DNA of 64,000 nt from Semisulcospira habei. Taxonomy: Eukaryota; Mollusca; Gastropoda; Semisulcospiridae. The notes under the pieces were generated by a model. The model did not search any database. It was not told the origin of the DNA and saw only the letters and a list, made by a program, of their open reading frames with translations. How positions within the stretch are numbered: position 1 is the stretch's first letter; every line of letters begins with the position of its first letter. Shown in pieces: positions 33,859-45,199 of the stretch. Made by a program: the position numbers and the translations under genes. Location: assembly GCA_036245525.1 (NCBI GenBank), contig BTPG01000001.1, forward strand, positions 216,968,621 to 217,032,620, read 5' to 3'.

Positions 33859-33866
<8 letters not shown>

Positions 33867-33944
<78 letters not shown>
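33867..33944 (+). repeat. (CA)n microsatellite at inner edge of right TIR
   Basis: About 39 CA units lie between two imperfect copies of a CTGGTCATGAAAGGG...CTAATAAA segment (33825-33866 and 34003-34037). It is absent from the left TIR, so it is a local expansion. Confidence 0.95.
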
Positions 33945-33946
<2 letters not shown>

Positions 33947-33956
33947 GCAGGCAAAA

Positions 33957-35157
33957 GCTTGGGCATGATATCTGTTTCACAACCGATTTCAATAAAACCT
34001 TCCTGGTCATGAAAGGGACAATCTAATAAACACACCCTTTTGCTAAGATCAGGTTTCAAACGAAGTCAGCCAATACAGGCACCCGATTTCATGATCATAC
34101 TTTTCACTAGAAAAAATGTATTCAATCTTTTGTAAGTAGATTATCGTGTGCCTGTAATATGCTACCGCCCAATTCTCTCCTCGCGTGAGTTGTTGATCTA
34201 AAATGACACTCGTAAACAGGGTGTGTGTATGCGTGATTTTGAATCACTGAGGTCCCTCACTAAGAGTAGAGTATTGGGTTTTGCCTTTCAATTTCAAATG
34301 CGTCTTAGGTTGGTCTGCCCGGATGTGCTGATGTGTGGTTGGAATGAAAACAACAACATTTTCTCCACACTTTATCAGACACAAAAACAAAATTATTTTT
34401 CTCCATTCTACTACTAACGTTGCGTGTCCTAATTATTTAGGAATGGCCTGGTGATCTATATTTGGAGAAAAACCTATATTCAAGATTTGTCCCACATAAA
34501 AAGTTTGTACTAGTGACATAGTGACATAAATGTGAAGGGTTGACACAGAACGAGAAAATCTGTTCTAGTGCCTTAGTGACATAAATGTGAAGGGTTGACA
34601 CAGAACGGATTTGTTTGGCCTGACATGTTGTGTGTGCGAGATGGTTGCCTGTGTGGGGAGTGGGGTAAGTGACGTGTGAGTGTGTCGGGCTTTGTAGGGT
34701 GGGGTGGGGTGGGGTGTGGGGGTAGGGGGCTGGGTGAGGTGTATATGTGTGTGTGTGTGTGGGGGGGGGGGGGTATAGGGTAAAGGGTGGGTGGTGGGGT
34801 GGCGTGTACAGGATGTAGGGGAGTGTATAGGGTAAGGGGTGGATGGTGAGACGGCGTGTACAGGATGTGTGTGGGAGGGGGGGGGGAGAGGGGGGGGGGT
34901 GTGTGTGTTCTAACCGTTTCAAGTCAATGACGCAGTTAAACACGGAAGCTTTTTAGCTGCCGACATATAATATTACCTGTAGTGAATCGGCTACACTCTT
35001 CTGTGTAGTCGCAATTTCTCAGGAACGCCAACTGTGATAACGGGAGATTGGAAATTCTGGACCGTAACGTAATTACGTATGTACTTTACCCTGATTTAGA
35101 ACTATCGATACGGCATTATTGATTTAGAGTCGATGTACTCTTTCATTTGCACATCTC
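33957..35157 (-). repeat. Right terminal inverted repeat of E1
   Basis: It is the reverse complement of 11418-12702 with small indels and ends ...GCACATCTC-3', directly followed by the TSD. The match decays inside about 33960. Confidence 0.93.
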
Positions 35158-35163
35158 TCAGCC
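35158..35163. other. Right target-site duplication of Polinton E1 (TCAGCC)
   Basis: Identical to 11412-11417. Confidence 0.9.
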
Positions 35164-36338
35164 TAACAGAGCTCAAGAGTAGTTAGTACGTGCTATTCTG
35201 TCATAGAGGACGGACGTATATCGGATACACTAGCCGTATTCCAAGACTGACTGAAACCGAGATTTCAGGTACGTTTTTTTTTTATATATGTATCGACAGC
35301 TAGTGAGTTAAAGGTAGTATGCTTTAGTAAGATTTAGTTTGGATGTGTAGCGTTGATTTGGTTCAGTTATGGCGGTTTAGAACTTGTTGATATAACCGGC
35401 GGATTTTCTAGATAGTTATTTACCGGGATGGATAACTAAGGAATGTGGTGTGGTTTGGTATGTCTAGGTTGTTTACGAAGGTAGTACATGAGTGTGTTAA
35501 GCATAATCTTTTCCTATGTACGAACCAGTGTATAGCGCGTATAGTCTTTTTCAGTGTAGTGACTGAGTTATGGTGTTTTGCGAATCTAGTCTTTTTTATG
35601 AATCACGAGTGTGTGAATGAACGTGTAGATTTATTTTATCAGCCAGGTGACGTAATGCACATCATATCATCCAATATGTGTATGTTAAGCAAGTGTTATG
35701 ACATTAGAACTTTATTGTACAGAGTTCTTGTGAGGAGCGAGGGACTTGACGCCGAGACCTCAAAGCCAACAGAAGCTGCCGCTGGAGAAACGTGTCGAGA
35801 GGACATCCACAGCAGGGGGCGCGAGAGACCTTGTGCCGAGCCATCACAGTCAACAGAGGCAGAGATAGAGGAGCATGTCGAGAAGACGTCCACAGCTCGG
35901 GGAGCGTGGGACAGCTTCGTGACGAAAGAAACTACACACCTAGACGTGGAGGAACGTGCGAACGACACAGAACGATAACGCCAGTTGAGCAGGTTGGATA
36001 ATGAGGACAGTTTAACCTGGCTTTTATTATATTGTGTGTGGATGTGAGTGTGACGTTTTAGTGTTGAGCATTGTGTATCTTGTGAAGAGTATGTTTTGTT
36101 ATTTAGGATTATACGCTGGGCCACAAAAAAGAAATGTTTTGCGTTTATACTGCACGAATGCGTCCGACTAAAAGTTAGCATTGTTTGCGTGTGTGCCCGT
36201 TGCGCTTGTGAGTCTGTTCGTGCGACCGCTTGAAAGTCTGCATGCGTTACACATAGTAACTATACCTTTTTGCGGCATGACGAAAATAATGTCCCAATAT
36301 AACAACATAACGCAATGCAACGTTCGCATGCGCTTTTT
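35164..36338 (+). other. Flank with unassigned ORF carrying an 84-bp tandem repeat
   Basis: An ORF at 35445-35978 (177 codons) is of no known family. Its distal half has two tandem 84-bp units (35751-35834, 35835-35918) that keep the frame and give 28-residue repeats (AETSKPTEAAAGETCRED and AEPSQSTEAEIEEHVEK). No acceptor or donor was convincingly identified. It may be non-coding repeat sequence, an LTR part or an exon. Confidence 0.35.
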
Positions 36339-36367
36339 GTCTACCGTATTGAAGATACGGTAGACTT
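36339..36367. repeat. Short palindrome from the foldback family
   Basis: GTCTACCGTATT and AATACGGTAGAC-type arms around a few bases. The same arrangement is at 38278-38305, and the sequence after it (GATGGGGCTG.TCGGAGC) is also shared. Confidence 0.6.
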
Positions 36368-36537
36368 TTGGATGGGGCTGGTCGGAGCGCGTTCCGTACG
36401 GGTGGAAAACCAGCCACATTCTAAAACTCTATCTAAGACTAATTAAATATATACTTTCTGAAGTTGATGTCCATTCCCAGAAATAAAAAACAAAAAATCA
36501 GTAGCTGTGGTGGTTCGGGCGTCAGAGCGATTTCATT

Positions 36538-36551
36538 TGTGTGTGTGTGTG

Positions 36552-36594
<43 letters not shown>

Positions 36595-36610
36595 GGGGGG
36601 GGGGGGTGCT
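36538..36610 (+). repeat. (GT)n microsatellite followed by a G-run
   Basis: An imperfect GT run to 36586, then GGGGGTGGGGGGGGGGGGG. No gene. Confidence 0.95.
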
Positions 36611-37380
36611 AAAAGGGTAACCTGCACACGCAGTGACGCGACATGATATTTTGTCAAACCTAGAAACTAGTTGTGTGATTTCCAATGTTAAATCCAATTA
36701 AAACACACCAATTACACTCTGTTTATATGACTTTAGAAATTCTTTAGTCCAATATGTAGTGCGTGGGAACGGCATAAACCTGTGACGCCATTTGCAGGTT
36801 ACCTCAAAACAAAACTTTTTTCTGGTGTACTTAATTGTCACAGTTAAGTTTTAATAATCTGGTTATATTCTCTGTATAGAGATGAGTCAGATAAAGTACA
36901 CTGTATTGATCCAGTGCATAGCTCAATAAATAAAATAATGCAAAATAACCTGCATGATGTGCTAAGCCAAACTAGGATGCCGTCAGAAAATAAAAAGTGG
37001 TTTAATGCTAACATACAGAAGTAATACCCATAAGAATTTAATTTAGGTGCATTATTTAGTTATAAATAAAGCCTGTCATTGGAATGCTGCCATAGTTGGC
37101 ATGAATCATGCTCAAGAGTCACAGAATTGTGCTAAATTAACAAATCGTCCACAAATTTCTTTCAAAGATGTTTAATATTCACAATGCATGCTTTGTTTAT
37201 AGGGAAAAAATCAATTAAAAATATTTAGGAGAATGGAGTGAGGGAAAGAAAAGTTCAACATTACACACATAAATTAAAAAAACCCAGAGCATCACACAAC
37301 TCGAGGAAATTTTACAAAGCAATTTTTTTCTGCGTAACATTCATGCTTCGAAATAGCAAATCGAGGCTCTGGTAGGACCC
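36611..37380. other. AT-rich spacer
   Basis: Nothing recognised on either strand. Confidence 0.4.
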
Positions 37381-37388
37381 TGGCACGA

Positions 37389-37619
37389 ATGGTAAACATC
37401 TGCAGCAAAGTGATTGGCAGTCAGCAAGCCAGTGTGGAGTCCCTGCATGAACAGCGTTTGGTGAGAAAGGGTAGGCGGATAGCTTCAGACAGATTCCATG
37501 TCCTTGCCCACCTCTATGAACTCCTCCCCTCTGGCCGCAGACTCCACACGAACAAAGCTAGGACACTCAGACTACAGCACAGTTTCATCCCCAAATCCAT
37601 CACTCTAAGCAATCTGTAG
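37389..37619 (+). pseudogene. LINE ORF2 C-terminal fragment
   Basis: The 76-codon frame reads VNICSKVIGSQQ, LVRKGRRIASDRFHVL, LLPSGRRLHTNKART and ends HSFIPKSITLSNL. The LLPSGRR-centred block is the familiar extreme C-terminus of a LINE reverse-transcriptase protein. The rest is missing, as expected for a 5'-truncated copy. Clade uncertain. Confidence 0.65.
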
Positions 37620-38019
37620 GTACATCCACGCATACCCAAACCTAACTCCTCCCCCTATCATCCTTTACCCGTGCAATCAGTAGGAATGGAGCTTGTTGAT
37701 TTTTAGAGAAGTGAATATTGTGTTTTATTTGGTGGTGAACATGGACATATTGAGATTGTTGTTACAGAGTGCTTACCCACTAATTATTTTACTAAGGTAG
37801 GTTTTAATTACGCAGCTTGTGTAATAATGTGTAATACTGTATTGAGATTTTTGTATAAAAAGTAGTGAGGGTTAGGATTAGGTTGAAACACGCGTACTAT
37901 GGATGCATGTGTAGAGGCGGGTGTGAACGTATAAGTGCCGCTCAGTTCAGTTCATAAAAGACGTTTATGTGAGAGATGTGTGGCGTAGCAACAGCCATCC
38001 CACCTTGTTCTTCAAAATG

Positions 38020-38305
38020 GCTGTTGCTACGCCAGCCCACAAAACGTATAGCTGATAGGAAGCGCCATGTGTCTGCCTCTGTGTTTGTGTGTGCCATTGC
38101 CGTGCGGATAAGGAGGGGGGGGGGTTGGGTTGGGGAGTGGTGGAAGAGTTAAGGTGGAAAGAGATGAATCAGAAGGATAAACTTAAAAACAGAAACTCCG
38201 AATGTTCCTAAAAGAAAAAAACCGCACAAGAGTTCAAAACAATAAGGTAGACTTTGGGATGAAATCCTTATCTTGCTGTCTACCGTATTAAAAATACGGT
38301 AGACT
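38020..38305 (+). repeat. Foldback/MITE-like repeat, copy C with palindromic end
   Basis: It runs from GCTACGCCAGCCCACAAAAC to AGGTAGACTTTGGGATGAAAT and then into a palindrome (38278-38305). Confidence 0.6.
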
Positions 38306-38369
38306 TTGAGATGGGGCTGATCGGAGCCCGTTCAGTAGCAAATGACATAACAGGCGGGCGGGCGGGCGG

Positions 38370-38930
<561 letters not shown>

Positions 38931-39044
38931 CAAGTTTTGGAGCCACATCATTCAGCCATGGAAGAGGCTGTGTGGAAGAAAACAGTTGGCCCTGGAAGAG
39001 GCCGCATGCCGTTTGAATGAGCGAGTGACGTGAAACATCAGATT

Positions 39045-39560
39045 TGTCACTGTGTACACGGACGGCATCGTGGAACTAGCGATGCCATGACGTGAAGCTT
39101 ATAGTGACGTCATTTCGCTGCTATTCTTCTTCTTCAGAATTCCTGTTGCTACTCCAGCCCACAAAGCGTACTAATAGCAGGAAGCGCCGTGAGTCCGTCT
39201 TTATTTGTGTGCGCCGGGTTGGGGGTGGGAGGGGGGGGGGGTTGGGGTTTTAGAGAGGCGGGAAATAGATAATGCTAAGCTTAAAAATATGAACAACTCT
39301 GAATGTTCCTAAAAGAAACAAGATGAGGATTTCATCCCAAAGTCTACCGTATTGTTTGGAGCTCACAGATGCGTTTATCTTTCAGGAACATTCAGAGTTG
39401 TTCATATTTTTAGGCTTATAATGCTGATCGATTTCCCTCCTCTCTAAGCCAACCAATGATCAACACACACGTCGGCGCACACAAATAAAGACGGACACAG
39501 AGCGCATCCCGCCATTAGTATGCTCAGTGGGCTCGTGTAGCGACAGGAATCCATCTCCTT
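39045..39560. repeat. Long foldback: copies D and E head to head
   Basis: 39115-39366 (plus) and 39310-39551 (minus) share the centre GATGAGGATTTCATCCC. The outer ends are TTCCTGTTGCTAC and GTAGCGACAGGAA. The whole is an inverted repeat of over 400 bp that could snap back into one hairpin. Confidence 0.7.
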
Positions 39561-40492
39561 CTACTGTAACCCACCCTCTGATCCACACCCACATAAATAA
39601 AGACGGACACACGGCGATTCCAGCCATTTTTAAGCTCTGTGGTCTGGCATTTTTGGTCATTTTAGGCGTTCTTTAATTACAAACGTATCAATCTGTGGGA
39701 TCTGCATGTTTTGATTCGCGACAGTAAAAACCACACAATTCTACCTTCACGTTATGATTTTATAGGTGTCTAAACATAGCACTTTCTTAAAAATGCAAAA
39801 GGATGCCAATTTAGGTCATATTCAAATGCACATATCTCGGAAGCCAATCAACATTAAGTTCTGAGTTTTTGCATGTGCACTTCTTTTAACGTGCACTTCA
39901 GAGTGGTGCATTTGTTTGCTGGCAGTTTCTAGAGATAAAAAATTGAGTGTCCGAGACCCAATCACCCCCCCCCCCCCCCCCCCTGTACGTCTCGCGATCT
40001 TTTAATGTCCGACTCCCGATCACCTACACACGCTTCTCATCAATTGGCGCTGTGTTTTTAACGACAAAATGTAGATTTGAACTATGTCTTTCCTGGTTAA
40101 AATATGAATCATCTTCACAGCAACAAATTACACCTACTTTTAACTTTGCTTAGTCACCATGCACAAAAGACGCAAGAAGGCTGGAAATCTTTTTTTTTCT
40201 CTTGAGTATAGTGTTGACGTCTTTTGAAGATTTGACGTCAGCGCTAGAAAGAAAACATCTCAACAAAAGGAAATTATTTCGGATGGATTGATTTGAAACT
40301 ATGCATTGAGTGGTCTGTGTATAAAAGCAATTTTTGGCTCACGTGCGAAGCAAAAGTGAGTCTATTTTCTGGGCCAGTGATCGTCCGTCCGTCGTCAGTT
40401 GTCCGTCCGCAGTAAACTTTAACGTTCGCATTTTTTTTCGGAGATTATTCAAACTTGACCCAAGGATACTTTGTGGCAAGACCCTTCAAAAC
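39561..40492. other. Spacer with a C20-type run and a common repeat start
   Basis: A C-run at 39965-39983. From about 40340 a segment (GAAGCAAAAGTGAGTCTATT, then CGTCCGTCC units) resembles a dispersed repeat I recall from mollusc genomes. No gene. Confidence 0.35.
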
Positions 40493-40750
40493 ATACCAAT
40501 TTAAGCTCTCTTGAGGGTCAATGTCACAGGGGGTGAGGAAATATGTCAAAAATAGCCATATTTTGATAAAATTGATTTGTTCTCAAATACTATTCACCAC
40601 TACAAACCCAAACTTGGTACAATACCAATTTAAGCTCTCTTGAGGGTCAATGTCACAGGGGGTGAGGAAATATGTCAAAAATAGCCATATTTTGATAAAA
40701 TTGATTTGTTCTCAAATACTATTCACCACTACAAACCCAAACTTGGTACA
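40493..40750 (+). repeat. Two 129-bp tandem units
   Basis: Units 40493-40621 and 40622-40750 appear identical (ATACCAATTTAAGCTCTCTT ... CCCAAACTTGGTACA). The absence of differences suggests a very recent duplication or an assembly error. Confidence 0.9.
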
Positions 40751-41602
40751 AAAAGGTTAGGGCAAATACTGCCAAACACGGCCAAACTAGACATCCTTGC
40801 GTCACGAGCGTTTTCTGTTGCAACGCGAAGGGTAGTGTCTCTAGAGTCTGTAAGAAAACATGAGCAAGATTTCCTCCAGGCAAACACCCTAAAAACGGGT
40901 CATATTGCGTAAGACACCTGTGCGTGCGGCTCACCTGTCTGCCAATCATTCGCCTAATAGACGTACCATTTTTTCAGAGTCTATTATGACCAGCGACATA
41001 AAACTTGGCACAAAGACGGGATGTGGTGTATCATTTATAATAGTGTGTTTTGATTTGACCTCTTTTCAAAGTCAAGGTAAAAAGATCACACCGTATGGAA
41101 AATTATGATCATATTTGTTTACACGAGGAGCGCTCGATGTGTGTCGGATTGCTCTCCACCTGAAGGAATAGTCTTCAAATGGAATGTCTACATAAACAGC
41201 ATGATTATATTGCTAACCGAACACAATTTTAAACGCCTACGACATACAGCTGTTTCTATAACGATGGGATACACACGACAACATGTGCACACAACATCGT
41301 GATATTGTCGATATACAACAATTTGTTTTGTGGTGGTGTTGTGTGTTGTCTTGTGAATTGCTGTCGCATTTCAGGGTATTTATCGGATCACATTTACTAG
41401 TGCACCTTCTTGCTTGTGTATGTGTTTGTCCTGCCAACTTCTTAAGTTCCAGAAAAAGACATGGGTTAACGGCTTGACCTGATGCATCTTTTAGGGATGT
41501 ATAAAATAGTCTTGTTCTTTACCTGTGTATTTTTCTGTGGGCTGGCGATTGGGTGCCTGATAAGAGGGGGCAGGGGATTTAACTGTTTATAAGATCATAC
41601 TT

Positions 41603-41740
41603 TGGCTTAGGGAGAGGGACATGGATCAGAACGATAAGCTTAAAAATATGAACAAATCTGAACGTTCTTAAAAGAAAAAGGCCTGTGAGCTCCAAACAAT
41701 ACGGTAGACTTTGGGATTAAATCCTCATCTTGTTTTGTGT
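41603..41740 (+). repeat. Foldback/MITE-like repeat, copy F (partial)
   Basis: Contains AAGCTTAAAAATATGAAC and CAATACGGTAGACTTTGGGA, as in copies A, C and D. Confidence 0.6.
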
Positions 41741-42520
41741 AGGGACGCATGAGCCTTCTCTAATGCTAAAACGTTGAATGGATTCATTGTATTGAAAACG
41801 GGTAGGCAGGGGCTTCAAAGTGATACGCTTATTATTATTGTTAACTCATTTAAGGCCACTGCCCTTTAAAAGAGGGAACTAACCAGAAATTTGAAATGTG
41901 TTTTGTGAGATACCGTAATGCCTTAGGATCCAGTCGGGAAGAGCAGACATGATCCAAGTCAGATACGTGAGAGGTGAACACTAAACTTAACAAGGGTGAC
42001 CTCATCACAGTGACGTCAAGTCGAAAGAGGATAGGGTTGTTTGATGCCCATTATTTTGAAGTAATTCAGTAGTGTTTGTCCGAAACTGTTCCTGGACACT
42101 TCCATTGAAGGCATATTTTGACACTATAAATGTTACATGACACGGAAAGAAACAGGCCGTGCAAAATTCTAAATCCGTTCAGAGTTGATCTGATAAAAGA
42201 ATATTTCAAGACTGGAAAAAGAACACAAGGCTACGACGCATCAGAATGGGACTTTCTGTAAACTCACCACTTCGGTAACTATGATCAAATGTATGGTAAG
42301 AAACAACGGACTGGAAAATGCATTTCTTTCTTGCATAGACACTCTACCCTGGGAGCAAGTTGCTTTGGACTAATTAGATACCTTCATTTTTCCATGATAC
42401 TTCTAGCGTGCACCCTTATGATAGGATAACGTGATTCCTGGTAGGCATCAACATCCAAGATGCCTTTCACTTTTTCCAATCTGACCTACCCATGTCTGAA
42501 ACCTGTTTACTTTTTATTTT
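41741..42520. other. Spacer
   Basis: No supported gene or named repeat. Confidence 0.4.
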
Positions 42521-42531
42521 TGAGAAAAATG

Positions 42532-43657
42532 TCAGAGTTGCATCGAGTTATAGTCAGTTAAAGCTGTCCACCGAGAGTGCACAATTCTAAATTCGACGAT
42601 TAAGTCCATACACTGAAGGCATACTTGTGCAGTGAGGTGCTTGACCAATTCACGTTTTGTATCTGCTAGCTTCTGCCGGACCCTTTCTATTTCTTGTTTG
42701 GTGTCTGCTATGTCTAGTGCTTCGTCTCCATCCATGACACCGTCGAAGGCTGTGAGCACCAGGGCAAGATCCGCAGGGATGACTTCCTCTTGCTGTTCGC
42801 ATTCCATAATTATATCTTTTTCAGCGCTGCCAGATTTCGGAGTCACATTTTGCAGTTGGTCATTGGACTGACCATCTTCTGAGGTGAAAATGTCTTCGTT
42901 GCGTGACTTCCTTGAACTTAGAGCTGGTAGCTGAATACCGACTACTTTGGCGGTTATCATAGTGCTGAGTGCCGCGTCCACAAGGAGATGGCCTCTAACA
43001 GCTCTTGCCACCGCTTTTCCTGTCATCATGTGCCCAGCGGTGTTTGTTGCATACGGAGAACTATGGACTAATGATCGTTGTAATTTTTCTCGCTCGAAAG
43101 AATAATCTGTCCTTTCCACCTCGGTGTCCGTTAGATTCATGTCGTTCATTGGTAAAAGCCACGTTGATAACAAGCCTCGATGCTCTCTTTGATTTACAGC
43201 CTACATGTCTTGGAGATCGCAAGGGCCATGAAACCTTCCAGCCTGTGTCTAGGAGTGGGTCAGGGTCGTCGTAATTCATGCTTGACAGTTCCTCATACAT
43301 AAATAAAAGATGATAATCGTTGGCTTAGCTGAAGAAATGCATGCCTACTTTGCCAATTGCAGTGATGTCCTTGAGTGACACGTGGAACAGGCTTCTGACA
43401 TCTGGTGACTGGGGTAACTGCGGCAATTAAACCCAATCCATGGAAAGTACCGAAATATATATCATTTTCGACGTTATCAGCCAAGCACTAAACGAAGTGA
43501 TCTTGTGTGATTCCTGGTAGATACCTTCAGTTCGCGCTTCCTTGTAGGAACATGAAAAGCCATGGCGACGCAGTGATTCCACAAAAAAATCTTGATCCGG
43601 AGTGATGATGCATTTGGACACCGAGCCCCATTTGCAGTGGGTACACATCGGGCACAC
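42532..43657 (-). pseudogene. Decayed ORF of an uncharacterised multi-copy family
   Basis: Minus-strand pieces follow one order: FFVESLRRHGFSCSYKEAR (near 43580), GTFHGLGLIAAVTPVTR (near 43440), then an open frame 43173-42532 with GKAVARAVRGHLLVDAALST and a coiled coil (DTKQEIERVRQKLADTKREL). I recall similar FHGMG...AVTP and ARAVRGH segments in repetitive, possibly transposon-linked proteins of marine invertebrates, but I cannot name the family. Frames are broken between pieces. Confidence 0.45.
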
Positions 43658-44100
43658 GTATGTTACGCACTCTTACTTACTTAAACAGGATGAGCGTCCA
43701 TGGTGTTTTGCCTGTGATGAGCAGTTTTCTGTTAGACACTTTTTGCTGTATTGTGCTGATCTAATTGACACGAGATATAAACACTTCACAGCAGACTCCT
43801 TGAAGGTTTTGTTGGGGGATGTTCCCCCGGACAAAATCTTCAATTTGTTGAGAGAATGCAATATTTGTAACAAGATCTGAGCATTCATAGACTATGTGAA
43901 TTTTTAAATTTTCCCTTTTTAAGAGTCTGTAGATGTTTCTTTTAAAGACACGTGCGACATTTTAGCCTGACATTTTAAAGCTATATTTACATCTTGTCTT
44001 ATGACCTTGCTTTTAGTCTGGCTGACCAGATTTTTACCCATCCCGCCGTGAGATGGCCCTAGTCGCCTGCTTGGCGTTAAACCCAAATAACTAACTCTGT
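43602..44100 (+). pseudogene. LINE 3' fragment
   Basis: The frame to 43880 reads IGHTYVTHSYLLKQDE, CFACDEQFSVRHFLLYCADL and ends LLRECNIC. This is the THSYLL/HxLLxC C-terminal module of I-type LINEs. It is followed by a 3' UTR with CCTAGTCGCCTGCTTGGCGT and an AAATAA end near 44095. 5'-truncated. It overlaps the start of the minus-strand decayed ORF, which may mean insertion there. Confidence 0.6.
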
Positions 44101-44660
44101 GCCGCAATGAATAGAATATAATAAATATTATTTTTAAATTAAAAAAACTACCGCTAACAAACAACGACTGGTCACCAACCAACTGTACAACTGTCTTCTG
44201 GCAGGCGCCATGTTGCATTCCTAAAATGCTTTGTCACCTCATGTTGGCGCGTCAACCCCGGCTTTGACTGCTAGTGTAAATGCACCAATCCGGGTTGAAT
44301 TCTACTTGGGTTGAACCCGGGTTACAAGTATAAACGATCTCACTATCAAATTCAGATTTCTTTTGTTTAGTTCCTCGTGCACTTCAACAAGTTTTAGCTT
44401 TTCGTTGTCTGAAACAACTATATTTCGACCCTGTTGTGTACTTTGTTGGAACTACAGGAAACTGTTTCTTTACGTATGGCCCACTCGGCACCGGCCTCCA
44501 CGTGGCGTGGGTGGGAAGTTTCCTCAATCACTGACTGAGTGGGCTAGCGAAAGGGTGCCATCTTTGTCCAGGATAGGACTTGACGTCAGAAGATATGTTG
44601 TTCAGTATTTTTCACTGGTCCGGTTTTTTAGGAGCTGTGCTATGTTGGATTGGTCCTTAA
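44101..44660. other. Spacer or 5' part of the next LINE
   Basis: Contains GGGTTGAACCCGGGTTACAA at about 44310. No coding sequence could be supported. The 5' end of the following LINE may lie here. Confidence 0.35.
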
Positions 44661-45199
44661 AAATACTCATTAATGTTTGATCCTTTGGATCCCGAGTGTT
44701 TGCCGTGCTTGGAGACCCGTGTCGGCGGAGAAGAGGATCCTGGTGGCTGAAACGCTCCACTTGGCCTTGACATCTACTTAAACGGGAGGCTAGGAGTACC
44801 GGCCCAGTCAATCGGCTCTTGTCACGTTGAGCCCTGTTGACATGCAGGTTCGTATACGGAGCACCATGCTATAGCCTCTGCTGAAGATTAGGTGCTTTAC
44901 GCCAGTATTCCCCTGCATTCAACCGTGTGATAGAAGGCCACCAGCTCAGACGGTTCAATCGGGCTTAACCCCCTGAGTATATCTTTCGGGCAGTCTCCAT
45001 TGTGCGTCGGCTGCAGACCCGCCGACAGATGTACTTTCCCTTGTTGGGCTCGGTGGTGGGCGGTGATCCGCGGGGGATGAATATCTATCATACTGTAATA
45101 TGGAAACAAAACAAAAACAAACAAATAAACAAACAAAAAAACTAGCACCAAAGCGGCACATTGCCGCCGATTTTGTCATTGATAGCGACTCCGACTGTG

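Larger units (their letters stand above)
11418..35157. mobile_element. Polinton/Maverick element E1, complete but decayed
   Basis: The ends are 5'-AGAGATGTGC and ACATCTC-3', with long terminal inverted repeats and a perfect 6-bp TSD. Internal genes in order: capsid candidate (-), coiled-coil/TM protein (+), TM virion-like protein (-), two jelly-roll-size proteins (+), a hydrophobic protein (+), a cassette of small membrane proteins (+), integrase (+), PolB (-), two small paralogues (-) and packaging ATPase (-). Total 23.7 kb. Removing two nested retrotransposons leaves about 16.5 kb, normal for the group. Most genes are broken, so it cannot act autonomously. Confidence 0.95.

Noticed and set aside
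11305..36200. An LTR split by Polinton E1 (TGT start near 11313)
   Set aside because: No matching TSD or CA end could be placed right of E1.
40493..40750. CRISPR-like repeat array
   Set aside because: Two long identical units without spacers; eukaryotic context.
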